In this document: in pieces, positions 61,370 through 64,000 of the stretch
How positions within the stretch are numbered: the first letter of the stretch is position 1
How the letters are laid out: every line of letters begins with the position of its first letter
Source: Reichenbachiella sp.
GTDB taxonomy: Bacteria; Bacteroidota; Bacteroidia; Cytophagales; Cyclobacteriaceae
Length of the DNA: 64,000 nucleotides
NCBI RefSeq assembly: GCF_033344935.1
Contig: NZ_JAWPMM010000001.1
Span: 1,474,001 to 1,538,000 of the forward strand
Direction of reading: 5' to 3'
Translations under genes and position numbers: made by a program
Notes under the pieces: generated by a model
The model's input: only the letters and a program-made list of their open reading frames with translations
What the model was told of the DNA's origin: nothing
Databases searched by the model: none

Positions 61370-61741
61370 ATGAGTTTTGGATTGTTATTAAGAGAAGCGC
61401 GATCCTTGAAGAGGATTTCAAGAAAAGAATTGGCAGAAAGATCAGGGGTATCTTATGTACAATTGACTAAATATGAAGACGAAAAAGCTCAACCTACATA
61501 CCCAGTTATTGAGAAAATAATAAAAGCACTCGGGTTACCCAGAGGTTATTTTTTCTACAATAAAGAATATTATCAAGAGTTGGATGCAGTAATTGAATCC
61601 AAAGTTGGAAGGTGGCAACAGCTCAAACCTTACAAAAAGACTGAATTTTTATTATTGATTGACAGCTTTTTTGGCAATTGTGAAAAGACACATCTTATAG
61701 ATCAATTAAAAGAGTCAGAAGCCCCAAGTTGGGAGTATTAG
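61370..61741 (+). CDS. XRE-family transcriptional regulator
   Basis: 123 residues. An N-terminal HTH (about 3-60; LLLREARSLKRISRKELAERSGVSYVQLTKYEDEKAQPTYPVIEKIIKAL) is followed by a helical tail (LKPYKKTEFLLLIDSFFG) of unknown role. It is divergent from the transposase and probably controls it and itself through the inverted repeats between them. Confidence 0.88.
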   Translation: MSFGLLLREARSLKRISRKELAERSGVSYVQLTKYEDEKAQPTYPVIEKIIKALGLPRGYFFYNKEYYQELDAVIESKVGRWQQLKPYKKTEFLLLIDSFFGNCEKTHLIDQLKESEAPSWEY

Positions 61742-61818
61742 AATCGTAGTTATTTCATATTAACATAAATGCTTTCGGTATAGGAAATGAAAGCGTCTGA
61801 AAAAGTTTGTTGGTTAGT

Positions 61819-62445
61819 TCAAATATGGTTTGACTTTTGAAGAGTATTTTGCGCATCTCCCAAATAACTTAAAAGTAAGCCAATCAGGACTATAGTAAAG
61901 CCATAAGTGATATTTGTATAAAAACTTGTTCCAAAAATGAAAATTCCTAGCAGGGATCCAAAACATATCAAAAGAATCACCGCAATTATCATGTTCAGGG
62001 GAATCCACAATTTAAATGATCGTAACCTCTCAGGAAAAATATTAAATATACGCCAACTGAGAAAATGGCCTAGGTAACTTAGACCACAACCTAATATTAA
62101 TCCTAGCAACCAAAGTTGAGGAGATAGTAAACCCAATTTGATATTGATAGATGGAAGATAAGATCCAATGTGGTGCAGAGTAGATATGTTATAGGAATTC
62201 TGTTGATGGGTATATGTTAATGAAAAAAGTGCAATTGTTACTAAGGTGGTAAAAAAAGTAGGAAGCCAGAACATTGCTCGTCTTTGCCCCTGGTCAATTT
62301 TAAATGGAATTGGCAACTCCAACCTTTCTAAATAATAAAGATAAAGTCTGCTAATTCTCCTTCTTTTCAGGAAATAATAGTCAACAGTTAAATTAGAAAG
62401 TATTCCAAGTATATAAGCTAAAGCAATTTCTTCTAATGTGAACAT
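61819..62445 (-). CDS. Multi-pass membrane protein of unknown function
   Basis: 208 residues with about five hydrophobic segments (near 5-22, 60-78, 105-125, 150-172 and 175-195) and a basic stretch after the first (YFLKRRRISRLYLYYLERL). No family recognised. It may be cargo of the mobile region. It faces the XRE gene tail to tail. Confidence 0.55.
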   Translation of the reverse strand: MFTLEEIALAYILGILSNLTVDYYFLKRRRISRLYLYYLERLELPIPFKIDQGQRRAMFWLPTFFTTLVTIALFSLTYTHQQNSYNISTLHHIGSYLPSINIKLGLLSPQLWLLGLILGCGLSYLGHFLSWRIFNIFPERLRSFKLWIPLNMIIAVILLICFGSLLGIFIFGTSFYTNITYGFTIVLIGLLLSYLGDAQNTLQKSNHI

Positions 62446-62598
62446 GGTATTGTTAGATGGTCAAACCATAAGATAGCAAAAAAAAATGTGGAAAAGGTTG
62501 ACGTATAAAATTTCAGTACAAAACAATATATGAGTTGAATTTTCGAAGGGGAGTGATAATTTTCATCGAAGTTGGGGCATGTAATTCAATATGAATGA

Positions 62599-62760
62599 GA
62601 AGTATTCTTTATTGTATCACAATTCGGTCAATTCATAGAACCAAATGCAGTCCAATGGTTAGAAGGGCAAGCAATTGGGGACGGTCCCATCAAAAGCCTG
62701 TTTAATACGAAGAAAAGAGATATCCTCTATAGGTTAGCCTTTGTTAATAATATTTGCTGA
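62599..62760 (+). pseudogene. Possible coding relic
   Basis: A 53-codon open stretch between two stops, without a start codon, reads as plausible protein (QFIEPNAVQWLEGQAIGDG, then PIKSLFNTKKRDILYRLAF). Its base composition is richer in G and C than the surrounding DNA. It may be the 3' remnant of a lost gene. The rest of 62446-62726 holds nothing I can recognise. Confidence 0.25.
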
Positions 62761-63242
62761 TTATTAATAATACTTTGTTGTAACTCTTCAATCTCTTTTG
62801 ATCTATGAATGATGTCATTTAAAATTTCAATCCGTTGGTTTTGAATTTGAACAATAATCGAATCCCTTTCGCCTTTTAGCATTAATATGGTAGCACGTCT
62901 TATTTGTTGAATAGACACATTCACTGTATTTGAATCATCAGGATTGAAAAATTCTAATTTAATAGCAAGACTATCAGCCAAGGAATTGACGGCTAATATT
63001 GAATCTTGTAGACCATCGATATCTTCCTCATATTGCTTTTTGATTGCCTGTATTTTCGCAAGAGTATTTTTGCCTTGTGTTTCTTCTAACAACTCAATTT
63101 GAGAATTTAAATTTTCAATGGTGCTATTCTTGATAGTAGAATGGAGATTATACATCATGATCATGTAGGTAATCATAGTTGGCAAACCTAATATTATTAC
63201 AGCACGATAGATATTTTTCAGATGTTTCAGTTTGAATTTCAT
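62727..63242 (-). CDS. Membrane-anchored coiled-coil protein of unknown function
   Basis: 171 residues. One N-terminal membrane helix (about 12-31; IYRAVIILGLPTMITYMIMM) is followed by a long helical domain rich in Glu, Gln, Ile and Leu (LNSQIELLEETQGKNTLAKIQAIKKQYEEDIDGLQDSI and on), predicted to form coiled coils. No family recognised. It lies 301 bases from the RNase H-like gene, in divergent orientation. Confidence 0.55.
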   Translation of the reverse strand: MKFKLKHLKNIYRAVIILGLPTMITYMIMMYNLHSTIKNSTIENLNSQIELLEETQGKNTLAKIQAIKKQYEEDIDGLQDSILAVNSLADSLAIKLEFFNPDDSNTVNVSIQQIRRATILMLKGERDSIIVQIQNQRIEILNDIIHRSKEIEELQQSIINNQQILLTKANL

Positions 63243-63284
63243 ACTCTTAATTTAAAAAGGTAAAGTAATGTGAAATTTTTATTG

Positions 63285-63510
63285 TTTCGGAAAAACGATT
63301 ATTTGAGTTCCAGAATATTGTGATCTCATATATTAAACCGGAAAGTAATTCATCTTCTCAAACCTTTAAATAGAGTTTGAAAAAACATTGGAGTGTAATT
63401 AAATCAAACTTTGTTTTAACGAACTAGTTTTCCGAACTTAGCAGACTTAATCCGGACATTGGATATCTAATAAATTGATAGTTCGAAAAAAGGATCGTTA
63501 AATCGAACTC
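63285..63510. repeat. Three related ~27-bp repeats around TTCGGAAAA...CGTTA
   Basis: Copies lie at about 63286-63310 (plus), 63411-63438 (minus) and 63480-63508 (plus). Common elements are TTCG(G/A)AAAA followed after 4-6 bases by CGTTA or CGATTA. The second and third face each other. They lie upstream of the RNase H-like gene and could be regulator or transposase binding sites. Confidence 0.4.
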
Positions 63511-63544
63511 GAATCAGGCATGTTAGGATTAAACAATCTAAGTA

Positions 63545-64000
63545 ATGTCATATAACCCGTATGCTATATATGTGAGATGTGATGGTTCTATGAAACCTAA
63601 AGAAAAGGGCAATCCTGGAGGCATAGGCTTTTGGATTGAATTCCCGGAATCTAGCGGTTTAGAAATTATCGAGGAATATGAGGGTGTTTTTACAAAAACA
63701 TCAATTCATAGATTAGAGATTTATGCTATAATTCGAGCTATGGAAGGTGTAATAAATGCAGTAGAACAGAACCCAATAGTCCTTAAGGGTTGTCCAGTAA
63801 AGATTATTACAGATAGGTTTTCTCTTAAGGGAGACTCTTTGACCAATCCATATGCAATAAGAGATTGGCGTAGTAATGGATGGAAGAACTTTGAAGGGAA
63901 GCCGATTAAGGATAAGGACCTTCTTGATAAGCTTGACAAGACTCGGAAAAAATTGTCTGATGTAGTTTGCGGCAGGGTGGATATTGAATGGCGCAGAAGA
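63545..64000 (+). CDS. RNase H-like protein (partial, runs off right edge)
   Basis: 152 residues are visible. The RNase H fold motifs are present in order: Asp13 with glycines (VRCDGSMKP, GNPGGIGFW), Glu58 in IHRLEIYAIIRAM and Asp in IITDRFSL, the usual D-E-D arrangement, with a WKNFEGKPIKDKDLLDKLD segment typical of RNase HI. The final His/Asp lies beyond the edge. It may be a free RNase H-like nuclease in an accessory or defence cassette, or the N-terminus of a larger protein. Start chosen at the first ATG after the repeats. Confidence 0.7.
   Translation, partial: MSYNPYAIYVRCDGSMKPKEKGNPGGIGFWIEFPESSGLEIIEEYEGVFTKTSIHRLEIYAIIRAMEGVINAVEQNPIVLKGCPVKIITDRFSLKGDSLTNPYAIRDWRSNGWKNFEGKPIKDKDLLDKLDKTRKKLSDVVCGRVDIEWRRR

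Larger units (their letters stand above)
57407..61741 (-). mobile_element. Tn7/Mu-like transposition module (ends not resolved)
   Basis: A minus-strand operon of DDE transposase, AAA ATPase and a GIY-YIG-like protein with a divergent XRE regulator lies in DNA that is visibly more AT-rich than the genes on the left. The left edge probably lies between the truncated GIN fragment (57406) and 57613. I could not find matching terminal repeats, and cargo may extend past the right edge of the window. Confidence 0.6.

Overview
The window looks like a chromosomal stretch of a Bacteroidota bacterium, most likely from the Cytophagales (Reichenbachiella/Marivirga-like). The reasons are TonB receptors with carboxypeptidase-like N-termini, an ECF sigma/FecR/receptor triplet, Lacal_2735, DUF4382 and GIN-domain proteins, a long class II ketol-acid reductoisomerase, and large hybrid TPR histidine kinases. 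The taxonomy is inferred from gene families, not from a marker search.

Layout. 1-6.4 kb: housekeeping genes (methyltransferase, ffh, arsC-like, acyltransferase, MFS) around a small tRNA array (Ser, Arg, Pro) that has been partly duplicated. It includes a strange expanded tRNA-Pro-like copy. 6.4-21.2 kb: a hybrid kinase, two FtsX/MacB-type permeases, two DUF4382 lipoproteins and a sigma-FecR-TonB receptor signalling unit. 21.2-26 kb: ilvC, an AraC regulator, a DUF559 gene nested in palindromes, and a ModF-like ABC ATPase. 26.3-33.7 kb: a stress/phosphorelay block (universal stress protein, coiled-coil lipoprotein, response regulator, NtrC-type activator, PAS kinase, Dps, YtxH, MscS). A good sigma-54 promoter precedes dps. 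33.8-43.5 kb: two more large sensor kinases flank an SDR / Lacal_2735 / cryptochrome-like group that looks like a decaying light-response module. 43.7-46.8 kb: a GIN-domain protein, a MITE, and a carbonic anhydrase with a degenerate paralogue, divergent from a Crp/Fnr regulator. 46.8-48.2 kb: an IS4-family element abutting the 3' end of a lacI gene. 48.2-57.3 kb: a complete sucrose locus (LacI, TonB receptor, sucrose phosphorylase, SLC45-type transporter, fructokinase, GH68-like enzyme).

57.4 kb to the right edge is AT-rich accessory DNA. It begins at a truncated second copy of the GIN-domain gene. It carries a three-gene transposition operon: a Mu/TnsB-like DDE transposase, a TniB/TnsC-like AAA ATPase, and a 320-residue protein with an apparent GIY-YIG nuclease-like N-terminus. 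A divergent XRE regulator and uncharacterised membrane/coiled-coil proteins follow, and an RNase H-like gene runs off the end. The transposition module, with a GIY-YIG-like protein in the place where relatives carry TnsA or TniQ, is the best candidate here for an undescribed system. The expanded tRNA-Pro-like locus is second.

How it works together: the sucrose genes form a self-contained route (outer-membrane uptake, inner-membrane transport, phosphorolysis to glucose-1-phosphate plus fructose, fructose phosphorylation). Its LacI regulator probably binds 12-bp-spaced TTACG repeats in the divergent promoter region. The NtrC-type activator and its neighbouring kinase probably drive the dps-ytxH-mscS stress genes through sigma-54.
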